A stretch of DNA of 9,559 nt, taken from positions 1-9,559 of the forward strand of contig MGMT01000084.1 of assembly GCA_001796525.1 (NCBI GenBank), read 5' to 3'. Source of the stretch: Chloroflexi bacterium RBG_13_51_52. GTDB taxonomy: Bacteria > Chloroflexota > Dehalococcoidia > Dehalococcoidales > RBG-16-60-22. Of this stretch, positions 1-5,609 are shown piece after piece. How positions within the stretch are numbered: position 1 is the stretch's first letter; each line of letters starts with the position of its first letter. Under the pieces are notes generated by a model. That model was not told the DNA's origin. It did not search any database and saw only the letters and a program-made list of their open reading frames with translations. The position numbers were made by a program, and so were the translations under genes.

Positions 1-113
1 GCTTCGACTATATCGCGTAAAGCCAGGTATCTTACCCCGGGGTCATCCCCTTCCAGCAGCCAGTCGGTCGGGTCCCCTTTCAATGCTTTTTTCCAGTCCT
101 GTCGTTTTGCCAT
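1..113 (-). CDS. N-terminus of an unidentified protein, cut by the window edge
   Basis: The first 37 codons of a minus-strand gene are visible, starting at ATG 113. A good ribosome binding site (GGGGAGG, about 118-125) sits just upstream. The peptide begins MAKRQDWKKALKGDPTDW and continues with LLEGDDPGVRYLALRDIVEA. The pattern 'W-L-L-E-x-D-x-P-G-V-R-Y-L-A-L-R-D' resembles the start of Chloroflexota proteins with prenyltransferase/squalene-cyclase-like or HEAT-like helical repeats, some of them labelled 'NifH' by mistake. This is from memory of the family and is not proven here. The gene begins 30 bases after the stop of the arylsulfotransferase-like gene on the same strand, so the two probably share a transcript. 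The start is well supported; the function is open because only the N-terminus is seen. Confidence 0.72.
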   Translation of the reverse strand, partial: MAKRQDWKKALKGDPTDWLLEGDDPGVRYLALRDIVE

Positions 114-143
114 CTTATCCTCCCCTGCCGTAAAAGTATCATT

Positions 144-1526
144 CTAGAGATTAATCGTTGTCACCAGCTCCTTTTGCTTTTTCGGCGAGCCGGGAACTCT
201 GAACTTCTTGATGTCGATGCGGGGCACGGCTGTCTCTTTAGCCCTTTCCGCCTGCGGCGCCCAGTCGTAAGGGACGCGGTAGGCGCGGTAAATCAGGTAC
301 ATGTTAAACATCCGGTGCTTGTAGGGGCTGATGTATTCCCACACCGTTTCCTGCCCCGCCGTCACCTCGATAATCCTCCCGCCGTTGCCTTCTGTTATCA
401 GCGTGTTGCCGTTGGGCAGCCTCTGCGCTGAACTCACGAAGCTGCTATAGAGGCGGCTTCCCCCGGGAAAGGGTCCGGGTGCGGGATATTGCCATTTGAT
501 TTCCAGTGTTATCGGGTCGAACTCCAGCACCCGTGAAAAGTCCCGCCGCGCGTTATCGAAACCTGTGGGAGCGCCGGGATTGGGCGCGCCGTAGCCGGCT
601 GCTCCGCCGTTATCGAAGAGCAATATATTCCCCTCCCCCGGCAGTCCCCGCGGTATCAGGTGCGCGTGGTGCTGCCCGATTATCTGACCTATCTTGCGCA
701 GGGCTTTAGTCGCGGTGAAATATGGCCCCAGCTGCCAGACTATCTTGCCGGTTTTTCTATCTATGATGGCGATGATATTCGTCTGCCGCCCGTCCCAGAT
801 GATGTTGTCGGGATGAAAGCGCTTGTCTCCGCCGTCATAGAGCTTGTTGGGCCCCAGCATTGACATCGAGTTCATGTGCATCCAGTCGCCCAGTCCTCCG
901 CCCGCCGGTTTCATGCCCGGGTTGCGCTTTATGGTTGTTTTTGCCCGATGACTGAATCCCATTTCCTCGAAGTGCTCGCTGCAGACCCATTCCCACGTAA
1001 TCTTGCCCCGCCCGTCCACTTCTATAATCGTGTCGTCCACCAGTACCTTGTCGCTTATGCTGGGTTTTTTTATGTCTTTGTGGCAGAGTATCAGCGTCTT
1101 GCCCCCGCTGGTTTTCGGCTCCATGCCCGGCACGTAATACCCCACCGGGTTCCCCTCCCTCTGGTAATCGTGGTGCTGCCGCGCCATCCAGCGCGGTTTC
1201 TGCCGCGGGTCTTTCACCTGCTCGTATTTATCGAACTTCCAGACGGTGTTGCCGTCCCAGTCCGCTTCCACCACGTCGACCATGTCCTGGTAGCCGTATT
1301 TGAAGTTGCGCACCCCCGTGCTGCCCATGATGTGCCCGCCTGGCAGCATTTTATTAGGCATCCCGTCCAGCCCCTTCCAGCGGTTGACCGCGTTGCCGTT
1401 CATGTCTTTCAGCACCGCCCCGTAACCGTTTTTCCGGTGCAGCTCCGCCTGGAACAGCGTATAGCCGTTCCAGCATTTCTCCGGCTCGTAAATCGTCGTC
1501 CCTGTTGGATATATGGATGGAGGCAT
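144..1526 (-). CDS. Arylsulfotransferase (ASST)-family beta-propeller protein
   Basis: This 460-residue protein resembles the bacterial aryl-sulfate sulfotransferase family (PF05935/PF14269). Characterised members move sulfate from one phenolic sulfate ester to another phenol without PAPS. Propeller-type repeats end in motifs such as 'LPNGNTLITEG' (residues 370-380), 'GEGNILLFDNGG' (297-308) and 'MLPGGHIMGSTG' (60-71). Histidine clusters that could hold the catalytic residues are QHHD (117-120), DWMHMNS (214-220) and QHHAH (285-289); which one carries the sulfate cannot be fixed without an alignment. The C-terminal 'YRAYRVPYDW' (413-422) is typical of this subgroup as I remember it. There is no N-terminal signal peptide, although classical ASST enzymes are periplasmic, so a cytoplasmic role or a different substrate is possible. 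The start at ATG 1526 follows GGGAGGG (1535-1541) by 8 bases. The family is fairly sure; the substrate is unknown. Confidence 0.85.
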   Translation of the reverse strand: MPPSIYPTGTTIYEPEKCWNGYTLFQAELHRKNGYGAVLKDMNGNAVNRWKGLDGMPNKMLPGGHIMGSTGVRNFKYGYQDMVDVVEADWDGNTVWKFDKYEQVKDPRQKPRWMARQHHDYQREGNPVGYYVPGMEPKTSGGKTLILCHKDIKKPSISDKVLVDDTIIEVDGRGKITWEWVCSEHFEEMGFSHRAKTTIKRNPGMKPAGGGLGDWMHMNSMSMLGPNKLYDGGDKRFHPDNIIWDGRQTNIIAIIDRKTGKIVWQLGPYFTATKALRKIGQIIGQHHAHLIPRGLPGEGNILLFDNGGAAGYGAPNPGAPTGFDNARRDFSRVLEFDPITLEIKWQYPAPGPFPGGSRLYSSFVSSAQRLPNGNTLITEGNGGRIIEVTAGQETVWEYISPYKHRMFNMYLIYRAYRVPYDWAPQAERAKETAVPRIDIKKFRVPGSPKKQKELVTTINL

Positions 1527-1556
1527 TTTTACGTCCCTCCCGTTTTAAGTACCTAC

Positions 1557-1585
1557 ATCTTACCCGACCCGCCCCCATTTTTCCA
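1557..1585 (-). promoter_or_regulatory. Possible promoter of the arylsulfotransferase-like gene
   Basis: Read on the minus strand there is TGGAAA (1580-1585) and TAAGAT (1557-1562), separated by 17 bases. Each matches 4 of 6 consensus positions. Transcription would begin about 25 bases before the ATG at 1526, leaving room for the ribosome binding site. The match is weak and the spacer is G-rich, so this is only a candidate. Confidence 0.28.
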
Positions 1586-1605
1586 CCCCGCCCTTTCCTC
1601 ACGTT

Positions 1606-1631
1606 GTCATTCTGAACGTAGTGAAGAATCT
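1606..1631. repeat. Dispersed 'GTCATTCTGA...GAAGAATCT' repeat unit
   Basis: The 26-base segment begins GTCATTCTGAACG and ends AGTGAAGAATCT. It matches a widespread intergenic repeat whose usual form is GTCATTCTGAGCGnAGCGAAGAATCT. When translated, that repeat gives the familiar spurious peptide 'HSERSEESR', which also appears here. Such repeats occur in many copies between genes in diverse bacteria and their function is not known to me. Only one copy lies in this window. Confidence 0.6.
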
Positions 1632-1637
1632 AGGTGT

Positions 1638-1660
1638 GGGGTAAGGTAAAATGTTACCCC
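1638..1660. repeat. Inverted repeat, 7-bp stem
   Basis: GGGGTAA (1638-1644) pairs perfectly with TTACCCC (1654-1660) around a 9-base loop. It lies directly after the dispersed repeat and is the first of a run of hairpins in this spacer. There is no T-tract on either strand, so it is not an obvious terminator. Confidence 0.5.
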
Positions 1661-1689
1661 CTTGCCCCTTTGAGAAATCCATCCCCCTG

Positions 1690-1718
1690 TCCCCCTTCCT
1701 TTGCCAAAGGAAGGGGGA
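1690..1718. repeat. Perfect inverted repeat, 13-bp stem with 3-base loop
   Basis: TCCCCCTTCCTTT (1690-1702) and AAAGGAAGGGGGA (1706-1718) are exact reverse complements around the loop GCC. A second ATCCCCC at 1681-1687 could compete for the right arm. The stem is very stable but is not followed by a run of T on either strand. It is similar in design to the hairpin at 1776-1796 (pyrimidine-rich left arm, purine-rich right arm, tiny loop), as expected of REP- or MITE-like palindromic elements. Confidence 0.65.
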
Positions 1719-1728
1719 TAAAGATAGA

Positions 1729-1750
1729 AAGAGGGGTCTGCACCCCTCTT
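1729..1750. repeat. Perfect inverted repeat, 9-bp stem with 4-base loop
   Basis: AAGAGGGGT (1729-1737) pairs exactly with ACCCCTCTT (1742-1750) around the loop CTGC. On the minus strand it is followed by TCTATCTTT, which is too broken for a standard terminator. Its core GAGGGG/CCCCTC echoes the stem of the dnaK terminator at 1816-1848. Confidence 0.55.
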
Positions 1751-1775
1751 AAACGCCCCGTTTGGGGTATTGGCG

Positions 1776-1796
1776 TCCCTCCTTCGTAAGGAGGGA
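1776..1796. repeat. Perfect inverted repeat, 9-bp stem with 3-base loop
   Basis: TCCCTCCTT (1776-1784) and AAGGAGGGA (1788-1796) are exact reverse complements around the loop CGT. A smaller CCCC-GTTT-GGGG hairpin lies just before it at 1756-1767. The right arm contains AAGGAGG, a perfect Shine-Dalgarno-like string, but no coding region follows it. Confidence 0.55.
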
Positions 1797-1815
1797 TAAG
1801 AGGGAGATTTTGCCC

Positions 1816-1848
1816 AAAAAAAGAGGGGGGCTCTTAACCCCCCTCTTT
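1816..1848 (-). terminator. Intrinsic terminator of the hrcA-grpE-dnaK operon
   Basis: On the minus strand an 11-bp perfect stem, AAAGAGGGGGG with CCCCCCTCTTT (plus-strand arms 1820-1830 and 1838-1848), encloses a 7-base loop. It runs into a seven-base T tract whose complement is the A run at 1816-1822. It starts about 20 bases past the dnaK stop codon. This is a textbook rho-independent terminator and marks the end of the heat-shock transcript. The plus-strand side is also T-rich, so it may work weakly in the other direction. Confidence 0.9.
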
Positions 1849-1869
1849 AAATTTAATTATCTGAAGTTT

Positions 1870-3804
1870 CTAAACCTCTCTAAATTCCCCCTCAACCGTG
1901 CCCTCGTCTTTACCACCCTCTCCCCCTTCGGCAGGTGGCTCTCCTCCTTCTGGCGGCGGCTGTGCCCCGCCGGGCGGCGGTTGCTGCTGCTGACTGTACA
2001 CCGCCTGGCCTATCTTCTGCATCGTTTCGTTGAGCGACTGCGTGGCGCTCTTGATAGCTTCGGTATCCGTGCCCTTTAAAGCTTCCTTTACCGCCGCTAT
2101 TTTAGTTTCCGCCTCGCTGTTCAGGTCCGCCGGAATCTTGTCCTTGTTGTCCCGCAGCGATTTCTCCGCCTGGTACGCCATCGTGTCGCCCATGTTCTTG
2201 GCTTCGATTTCCTCGCGGCGCTTGGCATCATCGGAGGCATGCATTTCCGCTTCTTTCTGCATCTTGCTGATCTCGTCCTTGGAAAGTCCGCTGGACGCTG
2301 TAATCGTTATCTTCTGCTCCTTGCCGGTGCCCTTGTCCTGCGCTCTTACATTGAGGATGCCGTTGGCGTCGATATCGAAGGTGACCTCGACCTGCGGTAT
2401 GCCTCTTGGCGCCGGTAATATCCCGTCGAGCATGAATCTGCCGAGCGTACGGTTGTCGTTTGCCATGGGCCTTTCGCCTTGGAGGACGTGTATTTCCACG
2501 CTCGGTTGACTGTCGGCCGCCGTGCTGAATATCTGGCTCTTGGCGGTGGGGATGGTCGTGTTGCGCGGTATCAGTGGCGTCGCCACGCCGCCGAGCGTCT
2601 CGATGCCTAATGTGAGAGGCGTCACGTCGAGTAGCAGTACGTCCTTGACCTCTCCCTTGAGCACGCCGGCCTGTATGGCGGCGCCTATGGCTACCACCTC
2701 GTCCGGGTTGACGCTCTTGTTCGGCTCCTTGCCGAATATCTGTTTTACTTTATCCTGTACCAGCGGCATGCGCGTCTGCCCGCCGACCAGTATTACTTCG
2801 TCGATTTGCGCGGCGGTCTTGCCGGCGTCCTTAAGCGCCTGTTTGCATGGCTCCATGGTCTTTTCCACCAGGTCCATCACCAGCTGCTCCAGCTTGGCGC
2901 GGTTGAGCGTGATGTTCATGTGCTTGGGTCCGCTGGCATCCGCCGTGATGAAGGGCAGGTTGACCTCGGTCTGCTGCACACTGGAAAGCTCAACCTTGGC
3001 TTTTTCCGACGCTTCCTTGAGGCGCTGTAGGGCTGTCTTGTCGTTGCTTAGGTCGATGCCCTGGTCTTTCTTGAACTCGGCAATCAGCCACTCCATGATT
3101 CTCTGGTCGAAGTCCTCTCCGCCCAGGTGCGTGTCGCCGTTGGTGCTCTTTACCTGGAACGTGCCTTCGCCCAGCTCCAGGATGGATATATCGAAAGTGC
3201 CCCCGCCGAGATCGTATACGGCGATGGTCTCGTCCGTTTTCTTGTCCAGTCCGTATGCCAGCGCTGCCGCCGTCGGCTCGTTGATAATTCTTAATACGTT
3301 CAGTCCCGCGATGGCGCCGGCGTCCTTGGTTGCCTGCCGCTGCGCGTCGTTGAAATATGCCGGCACGGTAACGACGGCGTCGGTTATCTTCTCGCCCAGG
3401 TAAGCCTCGGCGTCCGCCTTTAGCTTCTGTAAAATCATCGCCGATATCTCCGGCGGACTGTACTCTTTGCCCCCCATCGATACCCGCACATCGTTATTCG
3501 CGGCTTTCGTCACTTTATAGGTCTTGCGCTTGGCGTCTTCCTCTACCGGCAGCTCTCGTCCCGCCGGCTCTCCGAACTTCCGCCCCATGAAGCGCTTGAT
3601 GGCGTAGACGGTGTTTTCTGGGTTGACGATTGCCTGGCGTTTGGCTATCTGCCCCACCAGCCGCTCGCCGTTCTTGTTTATCGCCACCACCGATGGTATC
3701 AGCCGGCTGCCTTCCGAGCTGGTGATTACTACCGGCTCGCCTGCCTCCAGTACCGCCACCTCGCTGAAAGTAGTCCCTAAATCTATTCCTACTGCTTTTG
3801 CCAT
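1870..3804 (-). CDS. dnaK: Chaperone protein DnaK (Hsp70)
   Basis: This 644-residue Hsp70 binds exposed hydrophobic stretches of cytoplasmic proteins and releases them in an ATP-driven cycle. The ATPase domain opens with GIDLGTT (residues 6-12) and has the second signature VYDLGGGTFDIS from residue 196 and the third signature 'VILVGGQTRMP'. The hydrophobic linker 'VLLLDVTPL' leads into the peptide-binding domain ('LGGVATPLIPRNTTIPT') and a helical lid. The last 40 residues (605-644) are a low-complexity Gln/Pro/Gly/Glu tail ending EGEFREV, similar in kind to the acidic tails of other DnaKs. The ATG at 3804 is preferred because it gives the family's MAKAVGIDLGTT start with AAAGGAGG nine bases upstream. 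An in-frame ATG at 3837 would add 11 residues that merely overlap grpE. The stop of grpE is one base away, so translation is probably coupled. The gene lies last in the operon and is followed by a strong terminator. Confidence 0.98.
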   Translation of the reverse strand: MAKAVGIDLGTTFSEVAVLEAGEPVVITSSEGSRLIPSVVAINKNGERLVGQIAKRQAIVNPENTVYAIKRFMGRKFGEPAGRELPVEEDAKRKTYKVTKAANNDVRVSMGGKEYSPPEISAMILQKLKADAEAYLGEKITDAVVTVPAYFNDAQRQATKDAGAIAGLNVLRIINEPTAAALAYGLDKKTDETIAVYDLGGGTFDISILELGEGTFQVKSTNGDTHLGGEDFDQRIMEWLIAEFKKDQGIDLSNDKTALQRLKEASEKAKVELSSVQQTEVNLPFITADASGPKHMNITLNRAKLEQLVMDLVEKTMEPCKQALKDAGKTAAQIDEVILVGGQTRMPLVQDKVKQIFGKEPNKSVNPDEVVAIGAAIQAGVLKGEVKDVLLLDVTPLTLGIETLGGVATPLIPRNTTIPTAKSQIFSTAADSQPSVEIHVLQGERPMANDNRTLGRFMLDGILPAPRGIPQVEVTFDIDANGILNVRAQDKGTGKEQKITITASSGLSKDEISKMQKEAEMHASDDAKRREEIEAKNMGDTMAYQAEKSLRDNKDKIPADLNSEAETKIAAVKEALKGTDTEAIKSATQSLNETMQKIGQAVYSQQQQPPPGGAQPPPEGGEPPAEGGEGGKDEGTVEGEFREV

Positions 3805-3805
3805 T

Positions 3806-4369
3806 TTACTCTTCCTCCTTTGACTCCTCTGTATCACCTTCCCCGTTGCCCACCGCTACCCGGGAAGCGCGGAGAAGTTTATCATTCAAAGTGTATCCTT
3901 TTAGATATTCCTCTACTATTATTCCTTCTTTGCCTTTTTCCTGCCTTATTGCCTCGTGAAAATTCGGGTCGAATGGTTCTCCCAGGGCATATATCGGTTT
4001 GACTCCCTGCCCCTCCAGGATAGTCCTGAACTTTTTCTCGACCAGTCGCACCCCCTCCACCCAGTCTTCCCCAGCGAATTCCTCCGGGACGGCTTTAAGC
4101 GCCCGCTCGAAGTCGTCAAGTACCGGCAGTATGCCGCACAGCAGGTTGGCGTTAGCGAAGCTGTTGAAATCCAGCCTTTCCTGCTCGGTGCGCCGCTTGT
4201 AGTTAATGAAGTCGGCTTGCGCCCGCTGCCAGTTGGCGAGGTATTCCTCCGCCCTTTTCTTTTCCTCGGCAAGCGCTTCCTCCGGGCTTATCGTGGATTC
4301 TGGAAGCTCTTCCGGTACTGCGTCTTCGTTATTCGGTTTTTCTTTTTCTTCCGGTTCTCTTGGTATCAT
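3806..4369 (-). CDS. grpE: Nucleotide exchange factor GrpE
   Basis: This 187-residue protein promotes ADP release from DnaK and works as a dimer in the cytoplasm. An acidic, disordered N-terminus (about 1-35) is followed by a long charged helix (about 36-75, with 'NWQRAQADFINYKRR'). Next come the 'LPVLDDFERAL' segment (81-91) and the C-terminal beta domain with FDPNFHEAI (133-141) and EEYLKGYTLNDKLLR (153-167), the hallmark of GrpE. The acidic tail (176-187) has no obvious role. The gene begins 21 bases after the hrcA stop and ends one base before dnaK. Its ribosome binding site is weak (CGGAA, about 8 bases from the ATG), so its level may depend on translation of hrcA. The reading frame is intact. 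Confidence 0.97.
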   Translation of the reverse strand: MIPREPEEKEKPNNEDAVPEELPESTISPEEALAEEKKRAEEYLANWQRAQADFINYKRRTEQERLDFNSFANANLLCGILPVLDDFERALKAVPEEFAGEDWVEGVRLVEKKFRTILEGQGVKPIYALGEPFDPNFHEAIRQEKGKEGIIVEEYLKGYTLNDKLLRASRVAVGNGEGDTEESKEEE

Positions 4370-4390
4370 AGTAAAATTCCGTGTTTGAGA

Positions 4391-5428
4391 TTAGCTTTGT
4401 TCGCTGCGTATTTCTTTATAGTACAGCCCGCCTATCAGCTGGCTCAGCATCGACGATAAATAATAGACCGTGGGTATCGTATGTGAATAGGGCATCCTCG
4501 TAGGCCCCACCACGGCGAGGGTCCCGGAGACCTCTTCCGGCAGTCCGTAGCGGCAGATAACCACGCTGCAGTTCTGGATGGCGGTATTCTGATTTTCTTT
4601 GCCGATGATAACTTGAACGCCCGGCTGGCTTAACTTTGCCGGCACGATAACCTTAAGCAGGCCGCGCTGCTCTACCAGCTCCATGAGATTGCGCATCTGG
4701 TCGCTGTGCGCGAACTCCGGCTGGTCCAGCATGAAATGCCAGCCTTCCAGGTACGGTTCCTGGTACTCTTTGCTGTCTTCCGTATGCATGATTTCCACCA
4801 GGTATTCGGTCGCCTTTTTCTCCAGCGGCGTCAGCTCTTTCTTGCCCTTGGAAATCTCGCTGCTGCTTTTACCGGCGTAAATACTGTTTAATTTAATGCC
4901 GGCGGTTGAAAGGTCGGCTTGCGTTACCGCTTCGTCGAATGTCACTATCTTTTGCTTTACCACCGCCCCGTCGAGGACGGTAACCATTAAAGCGCGGGCG
5001 TCCTGCACGGCAATCAGTTCCAGGTGCTTTAGCTTGCAGTCCGTCGATTTCGGCAGGCTGACCACCGCTACGTTTTGCGTCAGTCTGGCAAGCAGCGAAG
5101 CCGTCAGGCTTACCCATGTCTCCACCTCTTTCTCTACCTGGTGAAAGGTGTGGCTTATCAGGTACTGCTCTTCACGCGGCAGGTTTATTTTGTCCATCGA
5201 CTCCACGTAATAGCGATAGCCCTTGTCCGACGGTATGCATCCCGCTGACGTGTGTGGGCGTATGAGATAGCCGTCCTTTTCCATCTGCGCCATCTCGTTG
5301 CGGATGGTCGCCGGGCTTACCCCCAGGTTGGCTTTATCCGCCACTACCTGCGAGGGCACCGGCACCGCGCCGGCGATGTACTGCCGGACGATATAGTTTA
5401 ATATTCTTCCGCTCCTGGCTGATATCAT
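4391..5428 (-). CDS. hrcA: Heat-inducible transcription repressor HrcA
   Basis: HrcA is the repressor of class I heat-shock genes; in characterised species it binds the CIRCE operator and is kept active by GroEL. From ATG 5428 the protein has 345 residues, the usual size. The N-terminal winged helix spans about residues 1-75, with 'SPATIRNEMAQMEKDGYL' (38-55) and the family motif HTSAGxIPxDKGYR (59-72). The usual Arg after 'HTSAG' is Cys64 here. A GAF-like middle region and the C-terminal 'GPTRMPYSHTIPTVYYLSSM' complete the family pattern. A longer frame opens at ATG 5470, but those 14 extra codons lie on the CIRCE palindrome and right at the predicted transcription start. GGAG (5435-5438) lies six bases before ATG 5428, so 5428 is chosen. 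It is first in the operon and should repress itself, grpE and dnaK. Confidence 0.95.
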   Translation of the reverse strand: MISARSGRILNYIVRQYIAGAVPVPSQVVADKANLGVSPATIRNEMAQMEKDGYLIRPHTSAGCIPSDKGYRYYVESMDKINLPREEQYLISHTFHQVEKEVETWVSLTASLLARLTQNVAVVSLPKSTDCKLKHLELIAVQDARALMVTVLDGAVVKQKIVTFDEAVTQADLSTAGIKLNSIYAGKSSSEISKGKKELTPLEKKATEYLVEIMHTEDSKEYQEPYLEGWHFMLDQPEFAHSDQMRNLMELVEQRGLLKVIVPAKLSQPGVQVIIGKENQNTAIQNCSVVICRYGLPEEVSGTLAVVGPTRMPYSHTIPTVYYLSSMLSQLIGGLYYKEIRSEQS

Positions 5429-5438
5429 TTCAATCTCC

Positions 5439-5467
5439 GTTAGCAGTCTCCTTATCCGACTGCTAAC
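5439..5467. promoter_or_regulatory. CIRCE operator (HrcA binding site), variant sequence
   Basis: The sequence TTAGCAGTC-N9-GACTGCTAA (5440-5466), extended by a flanking G/C pair to 10-bp arms, has the exact geometry of CIRCE (TTAGCACTC-N9-GAGTGCTAA). One base differs from consensus in each arm (C to G on the left, G to C on the right), and the two changes compensate so the palindrome stays perfect. It lies between the predicted promoter and the hrcA start, in the 5' untranslated region, which is the normal place for CIRCE. The match of arm length, spacer length and position makes the call strong. Confidence 0.93.
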
Positions 5468-5474
5468 CATATCT

Positions 5475-5504
5475 AATTTATCATTTTTGGGGGCATTTTG
5501 TCAA
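5475..5504 (-). promoter_or_regulatory. Sigma-70-type promoter of hrcA-grpE-dnaK
   Basis: On the minus strand a perfect -35 box TTGACA (5499-5504) is followed either by GATAAA (5477-5482, 16-base spacer) or by TAAATT (5475-5480, 18-base spacer), each 4 of 6 to the -10 consensus. Transcription would start at about 5467-5470, at the edge of the CIRCE element, so HrcA bound there would block initiation or clearance. This agrees with vegetative-sigma transcription under HrcA control rather than an alternative heat-shock sigma factor. Confidence 0.7.
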
Positions 5505-5574
5505 GAGATAAATATCACATCAATACAATAAATATCCCTGAAAACGTCTCCTCCCCTCTACCCTATTCCCTTCC

Positions 5575-5603
5575 TTGTCTCCCGAAGCTGAATATGTTAA
5601 ACT
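5575..5603 (+). promoter_or_regulatory. Possible promoter of the MBL-fold gene (leaderless)
   Basis: TTGTCT (5575-5580) and TAAACT (5598-5603) are separated by exactly 17 bases and each matches 4 of 6 consensus positions. The expected start of transcription, about 7 bases on, falls on the GTG start codon at 5610. No Shine-Dalgarno string precedes that GTG, so the transcript may be leaderless. The boxes are weak and this is a proposal only. Confidence 0.4.
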
Positions 5604-5609
5604 GTAAAC

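Noticed and set aside
876..1649. A 257-codon open frame on the plus strand opposite the arylsulfotransferase-like gene
   Set aside because: It is antisense to a well-supported gene, is rich in Val/His/Pro/Arg in a way typical of shadow frames, and ends by reading through the dispersed repeat as HSERSEESR.
1690..1750. The hairpins at 1690-1718 and 1729-1750 as extra terminators
   Set aside because: Neither is followed by a clean T tract on either strand, and a far better terminator lies at 1816-1848.
2522..3403. A 293-codon open frame on the plus strand inside dnaK
   Set aside because: Long antisense frames opposite dnaK are a known by-product of its codon bias. The product is Ser/Leu/Thr-rich with no recognisable motif, and dnaK itself is certain.
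3805..3837. Upstream ATG 3837 as the dnaK start
   Set aside because: The 11 added residues are an out-of-frame reading of the grpE end; the family start MAKAVGIDLGTT at 3804 has its own strong ribosome binding site.
5429..5470. Upstream ATG 5470 as the hrcA start
   Set aside because: The 14 extra codons coincide with the CIRCE palindrome and the predicted transcription start, and there is no ribosome binding site for it.
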